Below, in pieces: positions 34,132 through 45,320 of a stretch of DNA of 64,000 bases. Positions within the stretch are counted from its first letter, which is position 1. Each line of letters starts with the position of its first letter. Both the position numbers and the translations under genes were made by a program. The stretch lies in the NCBI RefSeq assembly GCF_014805685.1, contig NC_060887.1:36229963-36293962 (forward strand), in the 5' to 3' direction. The notes beneath the pieces were generated by a model. The model was not told where the DNA came from. It made no database searches and saw only the letters and a list, made by a program, of their open reading frames with translations. This stretch comes from Silurus meridionalis. Lineage: Eukaryota; Chordata; Actinopteri; Siluriformes; Siluridae.

Positions 34132-34295
34132 ATACTTACCTGGCAGGGGCAATACCATGATCAAGACGGTGGTTTGCCCAAAGCGAGGCTCAGCCATTGC
34201 ACTCAGGCTGTGCTGACCTTTGCGAATTCCCCAAATGTGGGAATCTCGACTGCATAATTTCTGATAGTGGGGGACTGCGTTCGCGCTCTCCCCTG
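34132..34295 (+). ncRNA. U1 snRNA, copy 25 (consensus)
   Basis: Identical to copy 8. First copy after the gap. Confidence 0.95.
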
Positions 34296-34633
34296 TCTCT
34301 TTATTCTGGTGAAGCAAAAATTAGATCAACACTTCTTGACTGCTTTTAGAGATTTTTCTTTATCTTGCACCCACAAAGTAAATTCGCAAGTGTGCAAGAA
34401 ATCAAGGATCCAGACCAGATGTCTGTGTGTTTGTTTTTTATTTTTCTATCAGTCTAATTCAACTCACAAGGTCCACATCTATCCTGATTAGTAGAGGAAG
34501 CCCGCCCGCATGAGATCCCCGCTAGGATAGAGCGCAGACTCTGGAGGGGATTGGCCAGGAACTGGCCTGAAGACCTGGCTCATCCAGCTGCCTACACCCC
34601 CTCAGGGCACATCTCAGGCAGACAAATGAATTC

Positions 34634-34797
34634 ATACTTACCTGGCAGGGGCAATACCATGATCAAGACGGTGGTTTGCCCAAAGCGAGGCTCAGCCATT
34701 GCACTCAGGCTGTGCTGACCTTTGCGAATTCCCCAAATGTGGGAATCTCGACTGCATAATTTCTGATAGTGGGGGACTGTGTTCGCGCTCTCCCCTG
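34634..34797 (+). ncRNA. U1 snRNA, copy 26
   Basis: 164 nt with the single C to T change in the 3' stem-loop seen in copy 14. Promoter lacks the PSE 5' half. Confidence 0.9.
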
Positions 34798-35151
34798 TCT
34801 CTTTATTCTGGTGAAGCAAAAATTAGATGAACACTGCTCGCCTGCTTTTAGAGGTTTTTCTTTATCTTGCCCCCACAAAGACAATTCTCAAGCGTGCAAG
34901 AAATCAAGGATCCAGACCAGATGTCTGTGTGTTTGTTTTTTATTTTTCTATCAGTCTAATTCAACTCACAAGGTCCACATCTATCCTGATTAGTAGAGGA
35001 GCCCGCCCGCATGAGATCCCCGCTAGGATAGAGCGCAGACTCTGGATGGGATTGGCCAGGAACTCCTCAAAGACCTGTCCTGAAGCGTTCTTCACCCTCA
35101 TCCAGCTGCCTACACCCCCTCAGGGCACATCTCAGGCAGACAAATGAATTC

Positions 35152-35313
35152 ATACTTACCTGGCAGGGGCAATACCATGATCAAGACGGTGGTTTGCCCA
35201 AAGCGAGGCTCAGCCATTGCACTCAGGCTGTGCTGACCTTTGAATTCCCCAAATGTGGGAATCTCGACTGCATAATTTCTGATAGTGGGGGACTGCGTTC
35301 GCGCTCTCCCCTG
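35152..35313 (+). ncRNA. U1 snRNA, copy 27
   Basis: 162 nt. Only the GC at 91-92 is missing. Confidence 0.85.
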
Positions 35314-35667
35314 TCTCTTTATTCTGGTGAAGCAAAAATTAGAACAACACTTCTTGACTGCATTTAGAGATTTTTCTTTATCTTGCACCCACAAAGAAAA
35401 TTCGCAAGTGTGCAAGAAATCAAGGATCCAGACCAGATGTCTGTGTGTTTGTTTTTTATTTTTCTATCAGTCTAATTCAACTCACAAGGTCCACATCTAT
35501 CCTGATTAGTAGAGGAAGCCCGCCCGCATGAGATCCCCGCTAGGATAGAGCGCAGACTCTGGATCGGATTGGCCAGGAACTCCTCAAAGACCTGTCCTGA
35601 AGCGTTCTTCACCTCATCCAGCTGCCTACACCCCTGCAGGGCACATCTCAGGCAGACAAATGAATTC

Positions 35668-35829
35668 ATACTTACCTGGCAGGGGCAATACCATGATCAA
35701 GACGGTGGTTTGCCCAAAGCGAGGCTCAGCCATTGCACTCAGGCTGTGCTGACCTTTGAATTCCCCAAATGTGGGAATCTCGACTGCATAATTTCTGATA
35801 GTGGGGGACTGCGTTCGCGCTCTCCCCTG
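35668..35829 (+). ncRNA. U1 snRNA, copy 28
   Basis: 162 nt. Same two-base loss as copy 27. Confidence 0.85.
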
Positions 35830-36197
35830 TCTCTTTATTCTGGTGAAGCAAAAATTAGATGAACCCTGCTCGCCTGCTTTTAGAGGTTTGTCTTTATCTT
35901 GCCCCCACAAAGACAATTCTCAAGCGTGCAAGAAATCAAGGATCCAGACCAGATCCAGACCAAATCAAAGATCCAGACTGTGTGTTTGTTTTTTATTTTT
36001 CTATCAGTCTAATTCAACTCACGAGGTCCACATCTATCCTGATTAGTAGAGGAGCCCGCCGCATGAGATCCCGCTAGGATAGAGCGCAGACTCTGGAGGA
36101 TTGGCCAGAACTCCTCAAAGACCTGTCCTGAGCGTTCTTCACCTCATCCAGCTGCCTACACCCCCTCAGGGCACATCTCAGGCAGACAAATGAATTC

Positions 36198-36356
36198 ATA
36201 CTTACCTGGCAGGGGCAATACCATGATCAAGACGGTGGTTTGCCCAAAGCGAGGCTCAGCCATTGCACTCAGGCTGTGCTGACCTTTGAATTCCCCAAAT
36301 GTGGGAATCTCGACTGCATAATTTCTGATAGTGGGGGACTGTGTTCGCTCTCCCTG
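36198..36356 (+). ncRNA. U1 snRNA, copy 29
   Basis: 159 nt. The GC loss of copies 27-28 plus the short 3' stem-loop. Its unit has the 21-bp spacer insertion near 35950. Confidence 0.72.
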
Positions 36357-36694
36357 TCTTTTTATTCTGGTGAAGCAAAAATTAGATGAACACTTCTTGA
36401 CTGCTTTTAGAGGTTTTTCTTTATCTTGCACCCACAAAGAAAATTCGCAAGTGTGCAAGAAATCAAGGATCCAGACCAGATGTCTGTGTGTTTGTTTTTT
36501 ATTTTTCTATCAGTCTAATTCAACTCACAAGGTCCACATCTATCCTGATTAGTAGAGGAAGCCCGCCCGCATGAGATCCCCGCTAGGATAGAGCGCAGAC
36601 TCTGGATCGGATTGGCCAGGAACTGGCCTGAAGACCTGGCTCATCCAGCTGCCTACACCCCCTCAGGGCACATCTCAGGCAGACAAATGAATTC

Positions 36695-36858
36695 ATACTT
36701 ACCTGGCAGGGGCAATACCATGATCAAGACGGTGGTTTGCCCAAAGCGAGGCTCAGCCATTGCACTCAGGCTGTGCTGACCTTTGCGAATTCCCCAAATG
36801 TGGGAATCTCGACTGCATAATTTCTGATAGTGGGGGACTGTGTTCGCGCTCCCCCCTG
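36695..36858 (+). ncRNA. U1 snRNA, copy 30
   Basis: 164 nt. C to T in the 3' stem-loop and CTCCCCCCTG at the end. Promoter lacks the PSE 5' half. Confidence 0.87.
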
Positions 36859-37213
36859 TCTCTTTATTCTGGTGAAGCAAAAATTAGATGAACCCTGCTT
36901 GCCTGCTTTTAGAGGTTTGTCTTTATCTTGCCCCCACAAAGACAATTCTCAAGCGTGCAAGAAATCAAGGATCCAGACCAGATGTCTGTGTGTTTGTTTT
37001 TTATTTTTCTATCAGTCTAATTCAACTCACAAGGTCCACATCTATCCTGATTAGTAGAGGGAGCCCGCCCGCATGAGATCCCCGCTAGGATAGAGCGCAG
37101 ACTCTGGATCGGATTGGCCAGGAACTCCTCAAGGACCTGGCCTGAAGCGTTCTTCACCCTCATCCAGCTGCCTACACCCCTGCAGGGCACATCTCAGGCA
37201 GACAACTGAATTC

Positions 37214-37377
37214 ATACTTACCTGGCAGAGGCAATACCATGATCAAGACGGTGGTTTGCCCAAAGCGAGGCTCAGCCATTGCACTCAGGCTGTGCTGACC
37301 TTTGCGAATTCCCCAAATGTGGGAATCTCGACTGCATAATTTCTGATAGTGGGGGACTGCGTTCGTGCTCTCCCCTG
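37214..37377 (+). ncRNA. U1 snRNA, copy 31
   Basis: 164 nt. G to A in CTGGCAGAGGCAATACC at the base of stem-loop I, and GCGTTCGTGC in the 3' loop stem. Confidence 0.82.
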
Positions 37378-37725
37378 TCTTTTTATTCTGGTGAAGCAAA
37401 AATTAGATCAACACTTCTTGACTGCATTTAGAGATTTTTCTTTATCTTGCAGCCACAAAGAAAATTCGCAATTGTGCAAGAAATCAAGGATCCAGACCAG
37501 ATGTCTGTGTGTTTGTTTTTTATTTTTCTATCAGTCTAATTCAACTCACAAGGTCCACATCTATCCTGATTAGTAGAGGAGCCGCCGCATGAGATCCCGC
37601 TAGGATAGAGCGCAGACTCTGGATCGGATTGGCCAGGAACTCCTCAAAGACCTGTCCTGAGCGTTCTTCACCTCATCCAGCTGCCTACACCCCTCAGGGC
37701 ACATCTCAGGCAGACAAATGAATTC

Positions 37726-37885
37726 ATACTTACCTGGCAGGGGCAATACCATGATCAAGGCGGTGGTTTGCCCAAAGCGAGGCTCAGCCATTGCACTCAG
37801 GCTGTGTTGACCTTTGCGAATTCCCCAAATGTGGGAATCTCGACTGCATAATTTCTGATAGTGGGGACTGCGTTCGCTCTCCCTG
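37726..37885 (+). ncRNA. U1 snRNA, copy 32
   Basis: 160 nt. Loop I GATCAAGGCG, CTGTGTTGACC after stem-loop II, short 3' stem-loop. Confidence 0.7.
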
Positions 37886-38216
37886 TCTCTTTATTCTGGT
37901 GAAGCAAAAATTAGATGAACCCTGCTTGCCTGCTTTTAGAGGTTTGTCTTTATCTTGCCCCCACAAAGACAATTCTCAAGCGTGCAAGAAATCAAGGATC
38001 CAGACCAGATGTCTGTGTGTTTGTTTTTTATTTTTCTATCAGTCTAATTCAACTCAAGGTCCACATCTATCCTGATTAGTAGAGGAGCCGCCGCATGAGA
38101 TCCCGCTAGGATAGGCGCAGACTCTGGAGGGGATTGGCCAGGAACTGGCCTGAAGACCTGGCTCATCCAGCTGCCTACACCCCCTCAGGGCACATCTCAG
38201 GCAGACAAATGAATTC

Positions 38217-38377
38217 ATACTTACCTGGCAGGGGCAATACCATGATCAAGACGGTGGTTTGCCCAAAGCGAGGCTCAGCCATTGCACTCAGGCTGTGCTG
38301 ACCTTTGCGAATTCCCCAAATGTGGGAATCTCGACTGCATAATTTCTGATAGTGGGGGACTGTGTTCGCGCTCCCTG
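38217..38377 (+). ncRNA. U1 snRNA, copy 33
   Basis: 161 nt. The 3' stem-loop ends GTTCGCGCTCCCTG (three bases lost). Promoter lacks the PSE 5' half. Confidence 0.75.
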
Positions 38378-38710
38378 TCTCTTTATTCTGGTGAAGCAAA
38401 AATTAGAACAACACTTCTTGACTGCTTTTAGAGGTTTTTCTTTATCTTGCCCCCACAAAGACAATTCTCAAGCGTGCAAGAAATCAAGGATCCAGACCAG
38501 ATGTCTGTGTGTTTGTTTTTTATTTTTCTATCAGTCTAATTCAACTCAAGGTCCACATCTATCCTGATTAGTAGAGGAGCCGCCGCATGAGATCCCCGCT
38601 AGGATAGAGCGCAGACTCTGGATCGGATTGGCCAGGAACTGGCCTGAAGACCTGGCTCATCCAGCTGCCTACACCCCCTCAGGGCACATCTCAGGCAGAC
38701 AAATGAATTC

Positions 38711-38874
38711 ATACTTACCTGGCAGGGGCAATACCATGATCAAGACGGTGGTTTGCCCAAAGCGAGGCTCAGCCATTGCACTCAGGCTGTGCTGACCTTT
38801 GCGAATTCCCCAAATGTGGGAATCTCGACTGCATAATTTCTGATAGTGGGGGACTGTGTTCGCGCTCTCCCCTG
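38711..38874 (+). ncRNA. U1 snRNA, copy 34
   Basis: 164 nt with the single C to T in the 3' stem-loop. Promoter lacks the PSE 5' half. Confidence 0.9.
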
Positions 38875-39249
38875 TCTCTTTATTCTGGTGAAGCAAAAAT
38901 TAGATGAACACTGCTCGCCTGCTTTTAGAGGTTTGTCTTTATCTTGCCCCCACAAAGACAATTCTCAAGCGTGCAAGAAATCAAGGATCCAGACCAGATC
39001 CAGACCAAATCAAAGATCCAGACTGTGTGTTTGTTTTTTATTTTTCTATCAGTCTAATTCAACTCACGAGGTCCACATCTATCCTGATTAGTAGAGGGAG
39101 CCCGCCCGCATGAGATCCCGCTAGGATAGAGCGCAGACTCTGGAGGGGATTGGCCAGGAACTCCTCAAAGACCTGTCCTGAAGCGTTCTTCACCCTCATC
39201 CAGCTGCCTACACCCCCTCAGGGCACATCTCAGGCAGACAAATGAATTC

Positions 39250-39410
39250 ATACTTACCTGGCAGGGGCAATACCATGATCAAGACGGTGGTTTGCCCAAA
39301 GCGAGGCTCAGCCATTGCACTCAGGCTGTGCTGACCTTTGCGAATTCCCCAAATGTGGGAATCTCGACTGCATAATTTCTGATAGTGGGGGACTGCGTTC
39401 GCTCTCCCTG
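39250..39410 (+). ncRNA. U1 snRNA, copy 35
   Basis: 161 nt. Only the 3' stem-loop is short. Its unit has the 21-bp spacer insertion near 39000. Confidence 0.78.
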
Positions 39411-39757
39411 TCTCTTTATTCTGGTGAAGCAAAAATTAGATGAACACTTCTTGACTGCTTTTAGAGGTTTTTCTTTATCTTGCCCCACAAAGAAAATTCA
39501 AGTGTGCAAGAAATCAAGGATCCAGACCAGATGTCTGTGTGTTTGTTTTTATTTTTCTATCAGTCTAATTCAACTCAAGGTCCACATCTATCCTGATTAG
39601 TAGAGGGAGCCCGCCCGCATGAGATCCCCGCTAGGATAGAGCGCAGACTCTGGAGGGGATTGGCTATGAACTCCTCAAAGACCTGTCCTGAAGCGTTCTT
39701 CACCTCATCCAGCTGCCTACACCCCTCAGGGCACATCTCAGGCAGACAAATGAATTC

Positions 39758-39917
39758 ATACTTACCTGGCAGGGGCAATACCATGATCAAGGCGGTGGTT
39801 TGCCCAAAGCGAGGCTCAGCCATTGCACTCAGGCTGTGTTGACCTTTGCGAATTCCCCAAATGTGGAATCTCGACTGCATAATTTCTGATAGTGGGGACT
39901 GTGTTCGCTCTCCCCTG
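39758..39917 (+). ncRNA. U1 snRNA, copy 36
   Basis: 160 nt. Loop I GATCAAGGCG, GTGTTGACC, one G lost in stem-loop III, 3' stem-loop GTTCGCTCTCCCCTG. Confidence 0.68.
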
Positions 39918-40286
39918 TCTTTTATTCTGGTGAAGCAAAATTAGATGAACACTTCTTGACTGCTTTTAGAGGTTTGTCTTATCTTGACCCCAAAAAAAAA
40001 AAATTCTCAAGCGTGCAAGAAATCAAGGATCCAGACCAGATCCAGACCAAATCAAAGATCCAGACTGTGTGTTTGTTTTTTATTTTTCTATCAGTCTAAT
40101 TCAACTCACGAGGTCCACATCTATCCTGATTAGTAGAGGGAGCCCGCCGCATGAGATCCCGCTAGGATAGGCGCAGACTCTGGAGGATTGGCCAGGAACT
40201 CCTCAAGACCTGTCCTGAAGCGTTCTTCACCCTCATCCAGCTGCCTACACCCCTGCAGGGCACATCTCAGGCAGACAAATGAATTC

Positions 40287-40450
40287 ATACTTACCTGGCA
40301 GGGGCAATACCATGATCAAGACGGTGGTTTGCCCAAAGCGAGGCTCAGCCATTGCACTCAGGCTGTGCTGACCTTTGCGAATTCCCCAAATGTGGGAATC
40401 TCGACTGCATAATTTCTGATAGTGGGGGACTGCGTTCGCGCTCTCCCCTG
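40287..40450 (+). ncRNA. U1 snRNA, copy 37 (consensus)
   Basis: Identical to copy 8. The unit before it carries the 21-bp insertion and an A12 tract at 39992-40003. Confidence 0.94.
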
Positions 40451-40826
40451 TCTTTTTATTCTGGTGAAGCAAAATTAGATGAACACTTCTTGACTGCTTT
40501 TAGAGGTTTGTCTTATCTTGACCCCAAAAAAAAAAAATTCTCAAGCGTGCAAGAAATCAAGGATCCAGACCAGATCCAGACCAAATCAAAGATCCAGACT
40601 GTGTGTTTGTTTTTTATTTTTCTATCAGTCTAATTCAACTCACGAGGTCCACATCTATCCTGATTAGTAGAGGGAGCCCGCCCGCATGAGATCCCCGCTA
40701 GGATAGAGCGCAGACTCTGGAGGGGATTGGCTATGAACTCCTCAAAGACCTGTCCTGAAGCGTTCTTCACCCTCATCCAGCTGCCTACACCCCCTCAGGG
40801 CACATCTCAGGCAGACAAATGAATTC

Positions 40827-40984
40827 ATACTTACCTGGCAGGGGCAATACCATGATCAAGACGGTGGTTTGCCCAAAGCGAGGCTCAGCCATTGCACTCA
40901 GGCTGTGCTGACCTTTGCGAATTCCCCAAATGTGGGAATCTCGACTGCATAATTTCTGATAGTGGGGACTGTTCGCTCTCCCTG
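40827..40984 (+). ncRNA. U1 snRNA, copy 38
   Basis: 158 nt. 3' stem-loop GGGGACTGTTCGCTCTCCCTG. It has the longest unit (540 bp), with the same 21-bp insertion and A12 tract as the previous one. Confidence 0.68.
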
Positions 40985-41336
40985 TCTCTTTATTCTGGTG
41001 AAGCAAAATTAGATGAACACTGCTTGACTGCATTTAGAGGTTTGTCTTTATCTTGCCCCACAAAGACAATTCTCAAGCGTGCAAGAAATCAAGGATCCAG
41101 ACCAGATGTCTGTGTGTTTGTTTTTTATTTTTCTATCAGTCTAATTCAACTCACGAGGTCCACATCTATCCTGATTAGTAGAGGGAGCCCCTCCCATGAG
41201 ATCCACGCTAGGATAGAGCGCAGACTCTGGAGGGGATTGGCCAGGAACTCCTCAAAGACCTGTCCTGAAGCGTTCTTCACCCTCATCCAGCTGCCTACAC
41301 CCCCTCAGGGCACATCTCAGGCAGACAAATGAATTC

Positions 41337-41500
41337 ATACTTACCTGGCAGGGGCAATACCATGATCAAGACGGTGGTTTGCCCAAAGCGAGGCTCAGCC
41401 ATTGCACTCAGGCTGTGCTGACCTTTGCGAATTCCCCAAATGTGGGAATCTCGACTGCATAATTTCTGATAGTGGGGGACTGCGTTCGCGCTCTCCCCTG
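41337..41500 (+). ncRNA. U1 snRNA, copy 39 (consensus)
   Basis: Identical to copy 8. Confidence 0.95.
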
Positions 41501-41838
41501 TCTCTTTATTCTGGTGAAGCAAAAATTAGATCAACACTTCTTGACTGCATTTAGAGATTTTTCTTTATCTTGCCCCCACGGAGAAAATTCTCCAGCATGC
41601 AAGAAATCAAGGACCCAGAGCAAATGTCTGTGTGTTTGTTTTTTATTTTTCTATCAGTCTAATTCAACTCACAAGGTCCACATCTATCCTGATTAGTAGA
41701 GGAAGCCCGCCCGCATGAGATCCCCGCTAGGATAGAGCGCAGACTCTGGATCGGATTGGCCAGGAACTGGCCTGAAGACCTGGCTCATCCAGCTGCCTAC
41801 ACCCCCTCAGGGCACATCTCAGGCAGACAAATGAATTC

Positions 41839-42002
41839 ATACTTACCTGGCAGGGGCAATACCATGATCAAGACGGTGGTTTGCCCAAAGCGAGGCTCAG
41901 CCATTGCACTCAGGCTGTGCTGACCTTTGCGAATTCCCCAAATGTGGGAATCTCGACTGCATAATTTCTGATAGTGGGGGACTGCGTTCGCGCTCTCCCC
42001 TG
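41839..42002 (+). ncRNA. U1 snRNA, copy 40 (consensus RNA, altered promoter)
   Basis: RNA identical to copy 8. Promoter lacks the PSE 5' half. The distal region of its unit is the most divergent by substitution (41575-41630). Confidence 0.9.
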
Positions 42003-42356
42003 TCTCTTTATTCTGGTGAAGCAAAAATTAGATGAACCCTGCTTGCCTGCTTTTAGAGGTTTGTCTTTATCTTGCCCCCACAAAGACAATTCTCAAGCGT
42101 GCAAGAAATCAAGGATCCAGACCAGATGTCTGTGTGTTTGTTTTTTATTTTTCTATCAGTCTAATTCAACTCACGAGGTCCACATCTATCCTGATTAGTA
42201 GAGGGAGCCCCTCCCATGAGATCCACGCTAGGATAGAGCGCAGACTCTGGAGGGGATTGGCCAGGAACTCCTCAAAGACCTGTCCTGAAGCGTTCTTCAC
42301 CCTCATCCAGCTGCCTACACCCCCTCAGGGCACATCTCAGGCAGACAAATGAATTC

Positions 42357-42520
42357 ATACTTACCTGGCAGGGGCAATACCATGATCAAGACGGTGGTTT
42401 GCCCAAAGCGAGGCTCAGCCATTGCACTCAGGCTGTGCTGACCTTTGCGAATTCCCCAAATGTGGGAATCTCGACTGCATAATTTCTGATAGTGGGGGAC
42501 TGCGTTCGCGCTCTCCCCTG
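42357..42520 (+). ncRNA. U1 snRNA, copy 41 (consensus)
   Basis: Identical to copy 8. Confidence 0.95.
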
Positions 42521-42875
42521 TCTCTTTATTCTGGTGAAGCAAAAATTAGATGAACCCTGCTCGCCTGCTTTTAGAGGTTTGTCTTTATCTTGCCCCCACA
42601 AAGACAATTCTCAAGCGTGCAAGAAATCAAGGATCCAGACCAGATGTCTGTGTGTTTGTTTTTTATTTTTCTATCAGTCTAATTCAACTCACAAGGTCCA
42701 CATCTATCCTGATTAGTAGAGGGAGCCCGCCCGCATGAGATCCCCGCTAGGATAGAGCGCAGACTCTGGAGGGGATTGGCTATGAACTCCTCAAAGACCT
42801 GTCCTGAAGCGTTCTTCACCCTCATCCAGCTGCCTACACCCCCTCAGGGCACATCTCAGGCAGACAAATGAATTC

Positions 42876-43039
42876 ATACTTACCTGGCAGGGGCAATACC
42901 ATGATCAAGACGGTGGTTTGCCCAAAGCGAGGCTCAGCCATTGCACTCAGGCTGTGCTGACCTTTGCGAATTCCCCAAATGTGGGAATCTCGACTGCATA
43001 ATTTCTGATAGTGGGGGACTGCGTTCGCGCTCTCCCCTG
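42876..43039 (+). ncRNA. U1 snRNA, copy 42 (consensus)
   Basis: Identical to copy 8. Last consensus copy before the diverged right edge. Confidence 0.95.
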
Positions 43040-43382
43040 TCTCTTTATTCTGGTGAAGCAAAAATTAGATGAACACTTCTTGACTGCTTTTAGAGGTTTT
43101 CTTTATCTTGCCCCACAAAGACAATTCTCAAGTGTGCAATAAAATCAAGGATCCAGACCAGATGTCTGTGTGTTTGTATTTTATTTTTCTATCAGTCTAA
43201 TTCAACTCACAAGGTCCACATCTATCCTGATTAGTAGAGGGAGCCCGCCCGCATGAGATCCCCGCTAGGATAGAGCGCAGACTCTGGTGGGGATTGGCCA
43301 GGAACTCCTCAAGGAGTGTTCTTCACCCTCATCCAGCTGCCTACATCCCTGCAGGGCACATCTCAGGCAGACAAATGAATTC

Positions 43383-43546
43383 ATACTTACCTGGCAGGGG
43401 CAATACCATGATCAAGACGGTGGTTTGCCCAAAGCGAGGCTCAGCCATTGCACTCAGGCTGTGCTGACCTTTGTGAATTCCCCAAATGTGGGAATCTCAA
43501 TTGCATTATTTCTGATAGTGGGTGACCTCGTTCGCTTTTTCCCCTG
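43383..43546 (+). pseudogene. U1 snRNA, copy 43, decaying
   Basis: 164 nt, but with CTCAATTGCATTATTTCTG before the Sm region and GTGGGTGACCTCG then TTCGCTTTTTCCCC in the 3' stem-loop. These changes break several pairs. The 5' end and loops I-II are normal, so loss of function is likely but not certain. Confidence 0.65.
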
Positions 43547-43894
43547 TCTTTTTATTCTGGTGAAGCAAAGATTAGATGAGCACTTCTTGACTGCTTTTAG
43601 AGGTTTTCTTTATCTTGCCCCAATGAAGAGAATTCTCAAGCGTGCAAGAAATCAAGGATCCAGACCAGATGTCTGTGTGTTTGTATTTTATTTTTCTATC
43701 AGTCTAAATCAACTCACAAAGTCCACATCTATCCTGATTAGTAGAGGAGCCCGCATGAGATCCCGCTAGGATAGAGCGCAGACTCTGGAGGGGATTGGCC
43801 AGGAACTCCTCAAAGACCTGTCCTGAAGCGTTCTTCACCCTCATCCAGCTGCCTACATCCCTGCAGGGCACATCTCAGGCAGACAAATGAATTC

Positions 43895-44056
43895 ATACCT
43901 ACATGGCAGGGGCAATACCATGATCAGGACGATATTTTGGCCAAAGCGAGTCTCAGTCATTGCACTCAGGCTGTGCTGACCTTTGTGAATTCCCCAAATG
44001 TGGGAATCTCAATTGCATTATTTCTGATAGTGGGGACTGTGTTCGCGCTCTCCCTG
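43895..44056 (+). pseudogene. U1 snRNA, copy 44, pseudogene
   Basis: The 5' end reads ATACCTACATGG instead of ATACTTACCTGG, altering two of the nucleotides that pair with 5' splice sites. Stem-loop I (ATGATCAGGACGATATTTTG) and stem-loop II (GAGTCTCAGTCATTG) are also changed. It shares CTCAATTGCATTATTTC with copy 43. Confidence 0.85.
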
Positions 44057-44374
44057 TCTTTTATTCTGGTGAAGCAAAGATTAGATGAGCACTTCTTAAC
44101 CGCTTTTAGAGGTTTTTCTTTATCTTTCCCCAATGAAGAGAATTCTCAAGCGTGCAAGAAATCAAGGATCCAGACCAGACGTCTGTGTGTTTGTTTTTTA
44201 TTTTTTTATTAGTCTAATTTAACTCACAAGGTCCACATCTATCCTGATTAGTAGAGGGAGCCCCCCCATGAGATCCACGCTAGGATAGAGCGCTGGAGGG
44301 GATTGGCCAGGAACTCCTCAGGGACCTGTCCTGAAGCGTTCTTCACCCTCATCCAGCTGCCTACACCCCTGCAG

Positions 44375-44690
44375 AAAATGTTTTTTCTTCAATTATCAAA
44401 TTTAAAACTTTCAATCAACTTCTTAAATGAGAAAAGAATTACTTTCATGGTACTTTTGAGCAATCGGACTTCATGAAGCTCATGTAAAAGTTTGTAGCTG
44501 TAATTTGTTTTTTTTTAATTAATTTTTTAAAGTTTTTTTTAATAGTGCCTTTTGTGTTGTCTGACTGTCACAAATTCACATTCTATCTGCATTTATACTA
44601 ATAGCTTCTGCTGTCATATCATTTCAGTACAAATACAATGAGCCAGATGTTCTCCCAACCCACCGTTACTTCACACAGAGAATCCTACTT
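44375..44690. other. AT-rich stretch right of the array
   Basis: Array similarity stops after 'cctacacccctgcag' (to 44374). No gene or element is recognised here. Confidence 0.4.
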
Positions 44691-44693
44691 TTA

Positions 44694-45317
44694 AGCCCTA
44701 TTTGGACGGGACTAGTTTTACAGGGGGCTGTTAGAGAAATGTATGTTTCACAGAGGTACTTTGTGATTTTAATCCCATCCGAATCTGCCATGTCTGTCTT
44801 TTTCTCACACGACCTCTGTAAAAATTCCAGAGCAAATTACCTACTGTTTTTCCGCAAACTTGGCGATCCTCTGAGAAATCTAAGCCCATCCGAATGCGAA
44901 TGTCTGTGATTGCCGAAAATGTTTTTTCCAAAGCGTGTTTTCTTGTGTGTTTTGGTCAACTGCCATACTAACCCTAGCACGCCGGTATTCAAGGTCCTGC
45001 TTTCTGCGCACCAATAATGGATGTAGTTGTGTTTGCTACCCTGCGAAGAAATACAAAAAAATTGTATAAAAAAATAATTTCGCTTTCTTTTTCGCCGCCA
45101 TTTTACTATTGATCGGTCATATGACCATACACAATCCACCAATCCTGGACATGTGGTCTTGTGCAACGCCCACATGTAAAACACAGACACTCCTACCTCT
45201 GCAATAAACACAAAGATGTTAGTTTCGTCCAAATCTATACATGAAATGACAGACGTCGGCTGAAAAAAAATCTAACTCAAACGTCGTTTGGAAAACTAGT
45301 CCCATCTGAAAAGGGCT
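44694..45317. mobile_element. Non-autonomous PIF/Harbinger-like element
   Basis: The 624-bp block has inverted termini: left AGCCCTATTTGGACGGGACT followed by AGTTTT, right AAAACTAGTCCC then ATCTGAAAAGGGCT. It is flanked by TTA at 44691-44693 and 45318-45320, the 3-bp TWA duplication typical of PIF/Harbinger. The minus-strand frame 44837-45232 overlaps the middle but has no recognisable transposase or Myb domain, so the element is probably a MITE. Confidence 0.75.
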
Positions 45318-45320
45318 TTA

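Larger units (their letters stand above)
21199..44374 (+). repeat. Tandem array of U1 snRNA gene units
   Basis: About 23 kb of head-to-tail units with start-to-start distances of 491-540 bp, commonly 517-519. All are in the same orientation. Each unit contains an upstream region with a possible ZNF143-like site, a PSE-like element, a U1 RNA of about 164 nt, and a 3'-box-like element. I count 44 U1 copies plus a 25-nt 3' remnant at the left edge. The right edge stops at 44374, after the PSE and before the next U1 would start. The spacers are about as similar between units as the RNA itself, the mark of concerted evolution by unequal exchange or gene conversion. A 100-N gap at 33743-33842 means the copy number is a minimum. 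Confidence 0.95.

Noticed and set aside
21633..43769. Dozens of repeated open frames of 60-160 codons on both strands through the array
   Set aside because: They are translations of U1 RNA and its spacer. Their repetition reflects the tandem units, and they shift frame between units.
21199..44374. CRISPR array or classical satellite as explanation for the regular repeats
   Set aside because: Units are about 0.5 kb with no short repeat-spacer pattern, and each contains a complete folded U1 RNA with promoter and 3' signals.
44837..45232. 131-codon minus-strand frame as a gene
   Set aside because: It lies inside the Harbinger-like element and shows no transposase or host domain.
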